Source: UBA4877 sp002399285 (GTDB lineage Bacteria > Bacillota > Thermoanaerobacteria > Thermoanaerobacterales > UBA4877). From it: a DNA stretch of 64,000 bases. The stretch covers positions 13,330 through 77,329 of the forward strand of contig DAIPGN010000013.1 in assembly GCA_036771835.1 (NCBI GenBank), written 5' to 3'. The notes below the pieces were generated by a model. The model was not told where the DNA came from, did not search any database, and worked only from the letters and a program-made list of their open reading frames with translations. Positions 32,466-42,300 of the stretch are shown piece by piece. Each line of letters opens with the position of its first letter. The stretch's first letter is position 1. The position numbers were made by a program, and so were the translations under genes.

Positions 32466-33371
32466 TTATAAGGAGGATAGAGTGTCGTGACGGTATTTGT
32501 CCACCTCTTCCGTCAACCTATAGTTATTTTTTTCGGCTATGTCGAGAAAACCGTTCAATTTTCCGATCAACTTGCTGCCGCCGTCCTTGCCGATAGCGTC
32601 TCTGTATGCGGTTATGGCGTCGGCGTTCATGATATGGGTGTCATAGTCGTAGAGCGGCGTATTGTTGAGTCCCAAGAATATGAAGGCCGCGTAGTTCTTG
32701 TACAGGCCGGTGACCTCTTCCACCCTCTTGGAGCCCGGGTACTTTTGGATAAAGGCCTCCTGGGACAGCGCCCGCTTTATAAGATCGCTCCATCCTATGA
32801 CCAGTTCTGCGTCCTTCGCGGGAGCCGCGTCGGACTCCACCGACATTATGTTGATGTAGTCCGCAAAATCCGGGGTAAGATGATCTGCGTACTTTTTGTA
32901 GAAACCGTAGTCTATTATGGGATAGTACATGCCCTCGGCCGTCTCCAGCTTGTATCCCGAGTCCTTCGTTTCCTTCAGCAGATCTTTGAGCTGTTCGTCG
33001 GTGACTCCTTCGAGGTCGTTTAGATCCGAACCGGGTTTATATGCGTCGTTGATTTCCTTCTGAATGTCTTCGCTGTAAAATTTATTTTCCAGCTCGTCAA
33101 GATGATCCTTCTGAGCCGATTCCAGGCCGTCTATCATTGATGAGGCGTCTTCCTGGTCGGCACTGGAGATGTTTTTATCGATAAAGCCTATGATCTGGTC
33201 CGGCCCGGGGTCTGTTTCCATAAGCGAGCTGAATTCGGCCATCACGTCTTGCTGTTTGCCGCCTGCATTATCCTTGCTCCCGGAACTGCCGCCGCTATTC
33301 GCGGAGCATCCCGCCAGCGACGCGGATAAGATGAATACTGCCAGCAGTCCTATTATTTTTCGCATTGTCAT
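32466..33371 (-). CDS. Lipoprotein of unknown function
   Basis: About 301 aa. ATG 33371 (MTMRKIIGLLAVFILSASLAGCSA) is preceded by GAGGTG; the lipobox is SLAGC. After a Gly/Ser/Asn-rich linker the rest is helical and highly charged (for example SSADQEDASSMIDGLESAQKD and DLNDLEGVTDEQLKDLLKET), with a conserved-looking MYYPIIDYGFYKKYADHL block near residue 150. No family is recognised. It has a Pho-box-like promoter of the same geometry as two other exported-protein genes in this window. Monocistronic. Confidence 0.7.
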   Translation of the reverse strand: MTMRKIIGLLAVFILSASLAGCSANSGGSSGSKDNAGGKQQDVMAEFSSLMETDPGPDQIIGFIDKNISSADQEDASSMIDGLESAQKDHLDELENKFYSEDIQKEINDAYKPGSDLNDLEGVTDEQLKDLLKETKDSGYKLETAEGMYYPIIDYGFYKKYADHLTPDFADYINIMSVESDAAPAKDAELVIGWSDLIKRALSQEAFIQKYPGSKRVEEVTGLYKNYAAFIFLGLNNTPLYDYDTHIMNADAITAYRDAIGKDGGSKLIGKLNGFLDIAEKNNYRLTEEVDKYRHDTLSSL

Positions 33372-33389
33372 TGCCCTCACCTCAATACG

Positions 33390-33432
33390 ATTATACCTGA
33401 TCTGAAAAAGGAAAGGGTTAACAAAAAGTTAA
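33390..33432 (-). promoter_or_regulatory. Promoter with Pho-box-like direct repeat (lipoprotein gene)
   Basis: On the minus strand TTAACT (33432-33427) and TTAACC (33421-33416) are 11 bp apart, then 20 bp to TATAAT (33395-33390). The second repeat covers the -35 position. Confidence 0.55.
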
Positions 33433-33437
33433 GATTT

Positions 33438-34772
33438 TCATAGTTCTATCTTTTTCCACAATCCCCTTTTATATCTCAATGCCATCAGCGCTGCCTCGGC
33501 AAAATACTGCGCCACCGTGATCATCCAGACGTACTGTATGCCGAGCTTCCATACGAATACGGACATGAATATCAGCGGCAGGCGTATCATCCATGTGCTT
33601 ATCAGAGTTACATAGAACGGGCCCTGTGTGTCTCCCGCGCCCTTGAGAGCGCCGGAGAGAGACATGGACAGGGCCATGGTGGGCTGTTCGAAGGCCGCTA
33701 TCCTTATGCACTTTGCCGAAAGACTTCTGACCTCCGGTATGTCGGTGAAAAATCCCATCATCTGTCTGGGTATGAACAGGAACAGCAGGGCGATGACGCT
33801 CATGAAGGTGACCGCCTGCTTGGCTGCCTCTTTGGTTGCCGCCTCGGCCTTGTCCTCGTCTTTGGCTCCAAGGGCCAGGCCGGTCATGGCCGATGCCGCC
33901 ACCGAGAAGCCCACGCCGGGCATGAAGGACATCGACTCCGCGCTCACGGCCACCTGCTGCGCCGCAAACGCCACCGAACCCAGCCGGGAGAGCCACAGCG
34001 AGGATATCAGTCTGCTCCCGTTGTCGGAGAGCTCATACAGCGACGCGGGGATGCCCAGGGAGATCAGCTTTTTGATCATTCCCATGTCCATATTCTTTAT
34101 GTTGCCGAACCTCAGTCGTATGCCGCTCTTGTTGAAAATGAGATACCCCGCGCTCACGCAGAACGCCAGGGTCTGGGATATGGATGTAGCTATGGCCGCT
34201 CCGGCAACGCCCAGTTTGGGCATGCCAAATTTACCGAATATGAGGGCGTAATCGCCGAATATATTGAAGAGATCGGCCGTCAGTGTCGCCATCATGGGTA
34301 TCTTGGTATTTCCCGAACCCCGGAGGGCGTAATTCATTACCGTGGTGGGCACCATTATGGACCCGCCGATGGTGATGATGCGGGTATAGATTATGCCCTG
34401 CGCCGCCACGTCGGCCTGGCCTATCATGCGGTTGAAAAAGAACGGTACCGCATTGTACAGTATCATGAACATGGCGGCCCCTATGATTATGGACAGAAAA
34501 AAGGATTGTCCCAGAACGTGTTCCGCCCGGTCGCGCTCGCCTGCGCCGCAGTATCTTGCCACCATGGCCGAGCATCCGACGCCTACGGCGGAAAATATGT
34601 ACAGCATGGTATACATCAGCTGCCCTCCCAGACCGACTGCGCTAAGGGCGGAGGCGGTCAGCCGTCCCACCATGGCGGTGTCGAACATCCAGACGGAGGT
34701 CTCCAGCACCATCTCCAGTATCGCGGGCCAGGCCAGATAAAAAATCTCTCTCTTTAGCTCGTCCCTATTCAT
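33438..34772 (-). CDS. MATE family efflux transporter
   Basis: 444 aa with 12 helices in two MatE halves. The opening FYLAWPAILEMVLETSVWMFDTAMVGRLTASALSAVGLG is the family N-terminus with its buried residues; the second half begins near SLGIPASLYELSDNGSRLISSLWLSRLG. MATE proteins export cationic drugs or metabolites using Na+ or H+. Its stop is only 6 bp from the Pho-box-like repeat of the next gene, so read-through into the lipoprotein gene is possible. Confidence 0.92.
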   Translation of the reverse strand: MNRDELKREIFYLAWPAILEMVLETSVWMFDTAMVGRLTASALSAVGLGGQLMYTMLYIFSAVGVGCSAMVARYCGAGERDRAEHVLGQSFFLSIIIGAAMFMILYNAVPFFFNRMIGQADVAAQGIIYTRIITIGGSIMVPTTVMNYALRGSGNTKIPMMATLTADLFNIFGDYALIFGKFGMPKLGVAGAAIATSISQTLAFCVSAGYLIFNKSGIRLRFGNIKNMDMGMIKKLISLGIPASLYELSDNGSRLISSLWLSRLGSVAFAAQQVAVSAESMSFMPGVGFSVAASAMTGLALGAKDEDKAEAATKEAAKQAVTFMSVIALLFLFIPRQMMGFFTDIPEVRSLSAKCIRIAAFEQPTMALSMSLSGALKGAGDTQGPFYVTLISTWMIRLPLIFMSVFVWKLGIQYVWMITVAQYFAEAALMALRYKRGLWKKIEL

Positions 34773-34802
34773 AAGTCACCTCAGTCATAAGTTAACTCCT
34801 CG

Positions 34803-34833
34803 ATAAAATAAAAAGCCCGGATTATACCGGGCT
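34803..34833 (-). terminator. Terminator after the copper-amine-oxidase-N protein gene
   Basis: AGCCCGG-TATAAT-CCGGGCT on the minus strand, followed by TTTTATTTTA. A second short palindrome CTGATAAG/CTTATCAG precedes it at the stop codon. Confidence 0.85.
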
Positions 34834-34846
34834 CTGATAAGCCTTA

Positions 34847-35893
34847 TCAGTTGAGACCGTCCTCGTCGAAAGTAAACAGGGTGGTCCCGCTGACGCTGTC
34901 AACTTCACCTATCAAGGTATAATCCTTATCGAAATAATCGTATGTGGCATCCGCAACGTCGGATATCCACTCCTTAACGTTCTTTGACGTTAAATCTTTA
35001 TAGGCATCGGGTATGGTTATGGTAACATATACCTTTTCTCTGCTGCTGTTGCTTGTGACGTCAAAGGTCGCCTTCATGCCGGTCAATGAGCTGTCGTACC
35101 AGCCTCCGAGATTTTTGCTGAAATTCTTACTCAGGTAAGTCTCCAAAGCGTCCGGGTCGGCGGAGCTCTTCTCGAATGTGACCTTCAGCTTGCTGCTTGA
35201 GGTCTTGAAACTCACTAGAGTGTCCTTGCTCTTGGTATCGTATATTTCACCGGAGAGAGTCGCTCCGTATTCATCATCCGCGTAGTCGTATATGTCGTCC
35301 AGCCAGTCCTCTATATCATCCTCATCGAGAGCGTTCCACTTGCTGCTGTAGTCGGAAAGGTCCACTTTAATGGTAAGGTCTAAAGCCTTGGAATCGCCCT
35401 TGGCGGTAAAGTCAAAATCGATCTTCTTCCAGGTGGAATACTTATCCTCTAAGTAATCTTCAAAATCGGAAGCGGCATTTTTACTTGTCTGCTGAGCTTT
35501 GAGCTGCGCTTCAAGATCCGCTATGCGGGCTGCCTTTACGGCATTGTCTGCCTGCAGCGAAGCTATGGTCGCATTCTTCTGCGCGATCTGTGCGTTCAGA
35601 TCGTCCGAGTTAGTCGTACCGCCCGATATAATGACCGAAGTGTTGGCCTGGTCCCAGGTCACCTTCTGGCCTAAGGACTCGCTCACCAGCCTTATGGGTA
35701 CGTATGTGGTGTTGTTGTACAGGAAAGGCTGCGGGTCTGATGCCAGCGTCTTACCGTTGGCTATTATCTTGATGTTGCCGAACCAGGCATTGATTGCCTT
35801 ATATCCGCCGGTGGTAGCTGCAAATCCCATCGTGGCAAACAGGGCTGACATCGCTAGAACAACCGCTATCATTACAGCTAATTTCTTCTTCAT
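34847..35893 (-). CDS. Secreted protein with copper amine oxidase N-terminal-like domain and coiled coil
   Basis: About 348 aa from ATG 35893 (MKKKLAVMIAVVLAMSALFATMGFA), 6 nt after GGAGGG; a signal peptide is cleaved near residue 25. Residues 30-95 (KIIANGKTLASDPQPFLYNNTTYVPIRLVSESLGQKVTWDQANTSVII) are the Cu_amine_oxidN1 domain common in Clostridia cell-surface proteins. A leucine-heptad coiled coil follows (LNAQIAQKNATIASLQADNA). The last 210 residues are acidic with two similar blocks (FEDYLEDKYSTWKKIDFDFTAKGDS; LETYLSKNFSKNLGGWYDSSLTGMKATFDVT), suggesting an internal duplication. Function unknown. Confidence 0.8.
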   Translation of the reverse strand: MKKKLAVMIAVVLAMSALFATMGFAATTGGYKAINAWFGNIKIIANGKTLASDPQPFLYNNTTYVPIRLVSESLGQKVTWDQANTSVIISGGTTNSDDLNAQIAQKNATIASLQADNAVKAARIADLEAQLKAQQTSKNAASDFEDYLEDKYSTWKKIDFDFTAKGDSKALDLTIKVDLSDYSSKWNALDEDDIEDWLDDIYDYADDEYGATLSGEIYDTKSKDTLVSFKTSSSKLKVTFEKSSADPDALETYLSKNFSKNLGGWYDSSLTGMKATFDVTSNSSREKVYVTITIPDAYKDLTSKNVKEWISDVADATYDYFDKDYTLIGEVDSVSGTTLFTFDEDGLN

Positions 35894-36097
35894 ATTCATC
35901 CCTCCATATTTTATTTGGCCCCAATAATATATTCTCCATCTGTTTCCAAAATTCCTCCCGGCCAGGAAAAAATAATTTTCACGGCATGCGTTGCGGCTGC
36001 TGAAGAATGACAAAAGGGCTGTAGTCAATGTAAGATTTTTATGGGATAAAAATACAGAAACCTGTGTTGAAGAAGTGAATAAAAATACCGTAGTAGA

Positions 36098-36643
36098 CTA
36101 TGCTTTGATCTCCAGATATGCCTGTTTTATTTTATCCGGCATGCATTCGCAAAAAAGGCCGGATAACTTCTCGGGATTCTTTTTCATACCGGAAAGAGCC
36201 CAGTCGGTCGTCATCTCCGCAGTTCCATATGCATGAAAGCGGATCATATCGGATAACGTTTCATCCGCATAATGGCCGGAACCCGGAGAAAGAAGAAAGG
36301 CCGAGTGCGTACGGATAATATATTCCGCAAAACCGTTGGTAAGGGAGTTTTGCCCCTTATATTTCAAGGCATTCGTATAAAAGAGATGTTTTTCCCGCAT
36401 GATTTTTAAAGAATTGGATATCACCACATCCCATCTACCGGAAAATGACTTCAGGGATGCTTCGGAATCGTCTACGAAAATTTGATAAACCAGATCGTAT
36501 TTGTCCTGAAAGTTGTCATAAAAGCTTTGCCGGGTAAGGCCGCTTAACTCCACTATTTCCTTTATCGTTATGTTATCAAGGGACTTGGAATTAAGAAGTT
36601 CGGTCACGGAAGCTTTGAAGAGCTTTTTTGCATTTTTCCCCAT
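36098..36643 (-). CDS. TetR/AcrR family transcriptional regulator
   Basis: 181 aa. The N-terminal HTH is KKLFKASVTELLNSKSLDNITIKEIVELSGLTRQSFYDNFQDKYDLVYQIF (residues 6-56), typical of TetR; the C-terminal part resembles the TetR_C_8/DhaS-like group. SD AGGGTGATAAG. It is divergent from the 2-enoate-reductase-type flavoenzyme and probably represses it in response to that enzyme's substrate. The 120-bp interval would contain the operator. Confidence 0.88.
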   Translation of the reverse strand: MGKNAKKLFKASVTELLNSKSLDNITIKEIVELSGLTRQSFYDNFQDKYDLVYQIFVDDSEASLKSFSGRWDVVISNSLKIMREKHLFYTNALKYKGQNSLTNGFAEYIIRTHSAFLLSPGSGHYADETLSDMIRFHAYGTAEMTTDWALSGMKKNPEKLSGLFCECMPDKIKQAYLEIKA

Positions 36644-36762
36644 ATCTTATCACCCTAAAGTATTGCATTACGCTTGACTTTATAATGATTTTGTAAATAC
36701 AACTTCAGTATAACATAAGGTATGATGTAGGTAAATAAAAAATTAACAAATAAGGGGGTAAC

Positions 36763-38766
36763 ATGATGGATCAGAAGTATGCAAGCATGTATCAGCCTAT
36801 CACAATCGGAGGAATGACAGCCAAGAACAGAATATTCATGATGGCTATGGGCATCCATACGCCAAAACACGTTAATGAAGACGGCAGCTATACGCGCATC
36901 GGAGCCGACTATTTTCTTGAACGCGCAAAGGGCGGGGTGGGAGCCGTCGTCACCGGGGTGGTTCAGGTACAGAGCATGTTCGATAAGATCAAAGACAGCG
37001 CGAATGATGTTACGAGCAATGAAGAGTCATTCGTGGCCAACTCCCAGTATCTAGTTGAAAACATGAAAAAGTATGACTGCCGGGCAATAATACAGCTAAC
37101 TGCCGGTATGGGACGAAATAAGGTTCCAGCCATACATTATGGTGAAGATATTGCCCCATCGGCGATCCCAAATCTCTGGAATCCTTCGGTCATGCACAGG
37201 CCGCTCACCACTGAGGAGATCGAAAAATACATCCATGGCTTCGGCGAGGCCGCCCGGATCGTAAAAAGGGCTGGATTCGACGGAGTGGAGATCCATGCGA
37301 TACATGAAGGCTATCTTCTGGATCAGTTTACGCTCGCAAACATGAATCACCGTACCGACCGTTTCGGAGGAAGTTTGGAAAACCGCTGCCGTTTTGCTAC
37401 CGAGATCGTGCAGGAGATCAAGAAAAAATGCGGCGATGATTTCCCGGTGCTGATGCGTTACAGCTTCCGCAGCTATATGAAAGGCTTCAACAACGGAGCC
37501 CTTCCGGAGGAGAGCTATGAGGAGTTCGGCCGTGACATGGAGGAGAGCATCAAGGTCGGACGTATCCTTAAGGATGCCGGGTATGATGCGTTGGATTGCG
37601 ATAACGGCACCTACGATTCTTTCTGGATGCCTCATCCGCCGGTCTATGCGCCGAATGCGCTCAATCTGAAGGATGCGATTGAATTCAAGAAGCATGTTGA
37701 TATTCCTATTATTCTTGCGGGAAAGATGGACCTGCCCGAGCTTGCAGCCGAGGAGATCTCTAAGGGACACATCGATGCCGTAGGGCTTGCACGGCCGCTG
37801 CTGTGCGATCCGCAGTGGGCAAATAAAGTGGCTGACGACGATCTGGAAGATATCAGGCCATGCATCGGCTGCCACAACGGCTGCGCGTTGAGAGTCGTTT
37901 CTCATCATGATATGAGCTGTGCCATCAATCCTGCAGTGGGCAGCGAAAGGGAATATGAGATTATGCCCGCAGATGAAAAGAAACATGTCGTCGTGATCGG
38001 CGGAGGAGTAGGCGGCATGGAAGCGGCTCGGGTCAGTGCTCTGAGGGGACATCGTGTGGATCTGTATGAAAAGACCGGTGAACTCGGCGGCGTCTTTATT
38101 GCAGCTGCGGCACACGATTTTAAGGAGAGGGACAAGGAGCTGCTAAAGTGGTATTCGCGGCAGCTGGAAAAACTGGGTGTCAATGTGCATCTCAACACCG
38201 AGGTTACGGAGGATATTTTGAAAAATTCCGCAGCCGACGAGGTCTTCGTTGCCACCGGTTCTACCGAAAAGACGATCCCGGTACCGGGAATGAACAGTAA
38301 AAGGGTCGTTTCCGCTATCGATTGTTTGCTGGGCAAGGTCTCCGTCGGGAAGAATGTCGTTGTGATCGGCGGAGGTCTTACCGGGTGTGAAATCGCATAT
38401 GGCCTGGCCAAAAAAGGTAAATCGGTAAAGATCGTGGAAGCTATGGACGATATCCTCAAGGTTGAAATTTTCCCTGCAAATGATCTGATGCTCAGGGCGT
38501 ATTTGAAGTATTATGGCGTGGAAATCTATACGAATGCTTCTTTGACTGAAGTGAACGAAAATGGCGTAGAGATCATGACGGAAGGCAGGAAGCTGCATCT
38601 CGACGCGGATACGGTGATCAGCGCCGTCGGCTATAATAGCAATCACGCTTTGTTTGACGAATTAGAAGGCAAGGGTTACCCAGTCCATCTGATCGGGGAC
38701 GCACGCGAGGTTACGAATTTGATGGGCGCTGTCTGGGATGCCTATCAGACCGCCATGAAAATCTGA
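36763..38766 (+). CDS. FAD/FMN/[4Fe-4S] oxidoreductase of the 2-enoate reductase/2,4-dienoyl-CoA reductase family
   Basis: 667 aa. Residues 1-370 are an old-yellow-enzyme FMN barrel (YQPITIGGMTAKNRIFMMAMG; AGFDGVEIHAIHEGYLLDQFTLANMNHRTDRFGGSLENRCRF). The [4Fe-4S] ligands are in RPCIGCHNGCALRVVSHHDMSC (C-x2-C-x3-C-x11-C). Then FAD (VVVIGGGVGGMEAARVSALRGH) and NAD(P)H (VVVIGGGLTGCEIAYGLAKKG) Rossmann motifs. Such enzymes reduce C=C bonds of enoates or CoA esters, or act as NADH oxidases or bile-acid reductases. Codons include many CGT/CGC Arg triplets, unlike neighbouring genes, so the gene and its TetR may be acquired. SD AAGGGGG. Confidence 0.9.
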   Translation: MMDQKYASMYQPITIGGMTAKNRIFMMAMGIHTPKHVNEDGSYTRIGADYFLERAKGGVGAVVTGVVQVQSMFDKIKDSANDVTSNEESFVANSQYLVENMKKYDCRAIIQLTAGMGRNKVPAIHYGEDIAPSAIPNLWNPSVMHRPLTTEEIEKYIHGFGEAARIVKRAGFDGVEIHAIHEGYLLDQFTLANMNHRTDRFGGSLENRCRFATEIVQEIKKKCGDDFPVLMRYSFRSYMKGFNNGALPEESYEEFGRDMEESIKVGRILKDAGYDALDCDNGTYDSFWMPHPPVYAPNALNLKDAIEFKKHVDIPIILAGKMDLPELAAEEISKGHIDAVGLARPLLCDPQWANKVADDDLEDIRPCIGCHNGCALRVVSHHDMSCAINPAVGSEREYEIMPADEKKHVVVIGGGVGGMEAARVSALRGHRVDLYEKTGELGGVFIAAAAHDFKERDKELLKWYSRQLEKLGVNVHLNTEVTEDILKNSAADEVFVATGSTEKTIPVPGMNSKRVVSAIDCLLGKVSVGKNVVVIGGGLTGCEIAYGLAKKGKSVKIVEAMDDILKVEIFPANDLMLRAYLKYYGVEIYTNASLTEVNENGVEIMTEGRKLHLDADTVISAVGYNSNHALFDELEGKGYPVHLIGDAREVTNLMGAVWDAYQTAMKI

Positions 38767-38803
38767 TAGGGTTTCACAAGTGATCGCCGGCAGATCGATA
38801 AAG

Positions 38804-38830
38804 GACGTTAGAATAACGTCAATTTGATTT
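38804..38830 (+). terminator. Possible terminator of the flavoenzyme gene
   Basis: GACGTTA-GAA-TAACGTC followed by AATTTGATTTTTA. Short stem; moderate strength. Confidence 0.5.
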
Positions 38831-38847
38831 TTACCGGTTAATTTATT

Positions 38848-38896
38848 GCGGCATGGCAATATTGCCATGCCGCTCTCTATTGCCATGCTGCTCTCT
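38848..38896. repeat. 26-bp perfect palindrome followed by an 18-bp direct duplication
   Basis: GCGGCATGGCAAT is followed by its exact reverse complement (38848-38873). Its second arm is part of an 18-bp unit ATTGCCATGCCGCTCTCT (38861-38878) duplicated with one change at 38879-38896. No coding role is seen. Confidence 0.7.
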
Positions 38897-38910
38897 ATTG
38901 ACAGGCATAT

Positions 38911-38936
38911 AAAAAGCCCGTATCAACGGGCTGCTT
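38911..38936. terminator. Bidirectional terminator, ferredoxin gene
   Basis: AAAAAGCCCGT-ATCA-ACGGGCT then GCTTTTT. On the minus strand the stem is followed by TTTTTATA, ending the ferredoxin transcript. Confidence 0.85.
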
Positions 38937-38937
38937 T

Positions 38938-39126
38938 TTACTCTTCGCTTATGGCTCCCACCGGGCAATCGGACATCGCCTGGGTCGCAGCATCTGTGTT
39001 TGCATCGGGCACGTCCGCGTCTATGGCCTTGGCCATGGTGCCGTCCTCGTTCCAGTCAAATACTTCGGGGCAGGTGTCGATGCATGCGCCGCATCCTATG
39101 CAGTCCTCGCTTACAACTAATTTCAT
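38938..39126 (-). CDS. Ferredoxin with one [4Fe-4S] cluster
   Basis: 62 aa. The cluster ligands are CIGCGACIDTCP (three Cys plus the following CP) and CPVGAIS at the C-terminus, as in single-cluster Clostridia/Desulfovibrio/Thermotoga ferredoxins. MKLVVSEDCIGCGACIDTCPEVF is typical. Low-potential electron carrier in the cytosol, a natural partner for hydrogenase or the flavoenzymes nearby, though no operon link is visible. Strong SD AGGAGG. Confidence 0.92.
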   Translation of the reverse strand: MKLVVSEDCIGCGACIDTCPEVFDWNEDGTMAKAIDADVPDANTDAATQAMSDCPVGAISEE

Positions 39127-39173
39127 TTATATTACCTCCTATTTTCTTATGATTAACCTATTATGCTTTATTA

Positions 39174-39211
39174 TATAACAAAATATAACGCAGTACAAAC
39201 GTTTTGTTATA
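39174..39211. promoter_or_regulatory. Inverted repeat in the ferredoxin/GT-GH130 divergent interval
   Basis: TATAACAAAA (39174-39183) and TTTTGTTATA (39202-39211) are perfect 10-bp arms with 18 bp between, centre to centre 28 bp. It lies about 50 bp upstream of the ferredoxin start and 135 bp before the fusion gene; a likely operator. A candidate promoter for the fusion gene is TTGTGA (39284) with TATATAAT (39307-39314). Confidence 0.45.
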
Positions 39212-39345
39212 AAAATCACATTAGAACTTATTACTATGTTTAGGCGGCCGCGTAAAAAAATATGCAAAGCTGGGCATTATAATTTGTGATGATTATTTTT
39301 CTCCGGTATATAATTAATATAGTAAAAAGAAATGAGGTATGCCAT

Positions 39346-42300
39346 ATGGATGCCCGGGACATAAGACAGAGTGAAGACCGGTTTTACGGTAAAATAGACG
39401 ATGCCATCGGACGCATAAAGGACCCCGGCTGCATAGATATGGTGGTCGGCATTCCCTTTTACAACGAAAAGGAGACCTTAGCGGGCGTGATAAAGACCGC
39501 GGCGGAGGGGCTCGCAGCGTTTCCAGACAGAAAAAAGCTGATAGTGTGCGTAGGAGACCCCGCGGGACAGGAAGCGCTCGAGTCGGCAGAGGATATAGAC
39601 TGCGGCATTCCCTGCGTCTCTTTTCTCATGGAACAGGGTATAAACGGACGGGGTTTCAGCATTAGGGCGGTATTGGAGATAGCCAAAAGGCTGGAGGCCG
39701 ACGCCGTTTTGCTGGAGGCCGATCTGAAAGGGGAAGGAGAATGGGGCTTAAAGCCCTCATGGATAGAGAGGATGATCCGTCCCCTAGACGAGGGATACGA
39801 TATGGTGCTTGCCAATTTCAGGAGACACTATTTCGAGGATACCACGGGAGACCTGTTTGTGAAGCCGGTGCTGGAGGCCCTCTACGGCTGCCGGCTGAAG
39901 GACCCGCTGTCCGGCGTTTATGCCTTTTCTCATGATATGGTGGAGCGCTATTGCACCGATGTAAACCAGTGGTATGAATATGCGGGAGGTTACGGGGCGG
40001 ACCCATGGCTGGTAACTAAGGCGGTCGTATGGGGCAGCGGGATATGCGAGGTCAGCCTGGGTGCCAAGATAACTATACCGTCTGCCGGAAAGAGGGCGTT
40101 CGTATTCAAGGAGGCGGCGCGGGCGGTCTTTGAGTGTCTCGGGAATGATCAGGATTTTTGGCTGAAGTCCGGTATGATCTTTAAGCGCCCGGCCCTGTAC
40201 GGCTTGGAAGACAGGGACAGGCGCATGGATATTTCCTGCCGCCTTACCGACTTTGTCCAGTCGTTTCAGTCGGGGTATGAGAGCTATAAGGCGGTCTATG
40301 ACAAACTGCTTCCCGAGGATATCAAGGCGGAGACGGACGAGATATACGGCCTTCCAAACAGGGATTTCCGGTTTGACGAGAGGTTGTGGGCCAGGCTCAT
40401 CTATCTGTTTTTGCTCACCTACAGCCTGAATAAAGATATGTCAAAGGATGATCTGCTGGACGCCTTCACGGTCATGTATGAGGGACGCACGGCCGGTTAC
40501 ATAAGACAGGTGAAGGGATACAGAAGCATCTTCGTAAATGTCAGGGGAGCCGACATGGACGGGATCACCTATAAAAAGGCGGATGACTATTACGCCCGGC
40601 AGGTCGAAGAGCTTCTGTCCGGGAGGGAAGAGCTGATAGAGGCATGGAATAAAAAGAATACGGAGACCAAGCCCGCCATTACCCCGCTGGACTATCTTGA
40701 ATTTGTGCCCGGGGTGCCCGTCGTATTGCCCAAACAGCTTACCGGACTTGGCGGCAGCGTGATAAACACCAACGGTATATTCAGAAGGCTGGTCAGGAGA
40801 TACAGGGAGGAATTTCATAAGTTCAACCGCGATGTGCCGGGCATACCCGGGGATGCCTCTCCCGACGAGGTGGGCAGGCTTATGGAGGCATTTATGCACA
40901 GCCTGGAGGAGGCCGCCGCAAGGGTGCTGGAAGGAGACCTGTACTCGGCGGACGGCGTCAGCCGGCTGGCGGAGGGGATACTAGACCTTGTTCCCCATGA
41001 GAAGACGGTTGCGGTAAAGGATGAGGTGCTGCGCAAACTACTGTATGAGTTTCCGCCGATGGATCTTATGATACGCATGGATTTCGGCGGCGTGACCGAG
41101 ATGCTGCACAATATAAGCCCGAGGTGCGCGCTTACTCTGGCCTCGCTGATCGAAGAGAGGCAGTATATGGACGAGGTCATGCTGTGGCTGGAGGACAATC
41201 TGCGGCCGGACAGCATAGAGGAGGCCGACCTTGATATCATTATATTAAATAGGGGAAACATCCCCGATATAACCGATATGAAGCAGATAACCGTGCTCAA
41301 CAGGGTGACGGGGATGATCGCCGTGAGGTGCCTCAGCAAGGGCATGGGAGGGGAGTATCCCCGCCTGCGGTATCTGACCCATATGGTAAAGTGCGTGGCC
41401 GAGCAGGAGCATTATTCCTTTTTGTGGAAGTTGTATGCGAGAGAGCGCCGGGGCTTCGGCCTTAAGGCGATAAACTCTGTCCGGGGGCATCACGGCAGGG
41501 AGGCCTTCAGCGCCCACAATATGTTTGAAAACTGGCACCAGAGGGATGCGGCGGCAAAATTCAAGAGGATCTCGGAAAAGCTGGATTCCATGGGGAAAGC
41601 GGAGGAGGCCAGGCTGATCTATGGGATGGCCGAGGGATACGGCCTTTCCCTTACCTTAAACGACGATACGTTTGTGTCGTGCACCGCATGGACGTGGGCG
41701 AGCTACAGCTTCCGCGGAGGGAAGGGGCTGCCGACGCCTCTTTCGGCACATGTGGACAGGGATTGGTTCAACTACGATCTCCTGGAAGAGATATACAAGG
41801 AGATGGGGTACAGGATTGATGAGATCCCCGAGGAGATCTGCCAGCTTTTGGGCGAAGGCAAGGAGGGAGTAAACCTCGTCAGCGTTCTGCTGGGCGTCAA
41901 TGTGCACAGGGACGCGGTCATGGTACAGGATGTGGAGAAATGGCCGCAGGCCGGGCCGCTGGTGAGGTACGGCGGCAATCCGCTGCTCAAACCCGTGCCC
42001 GGCCACTGGTGGGAGTGCAGGTACGTCCTCAATTCCGCTGCATTCAGAATAGAGGACAGGATATATCTGCTCTACCGGGCCTTTGGCAAGGACGGCATCT
42101 CGCGGATCGGCCTGGCCGTTTCCGACGGCTACAACATCGTGGAAAGGCTGCCCGATCCGGTATTTTCCCCGGGGAGCGACAGGGAAAAGGAGGGCTGCGA
42201 GGACCCCAGAGTGGTCATCCTGGACGGTAAGATATATATGATGTATACCTCCTATGACGGGGTGGTGGCGCAGGTGGCGGCCGCATGCATAGGCGTCGGG

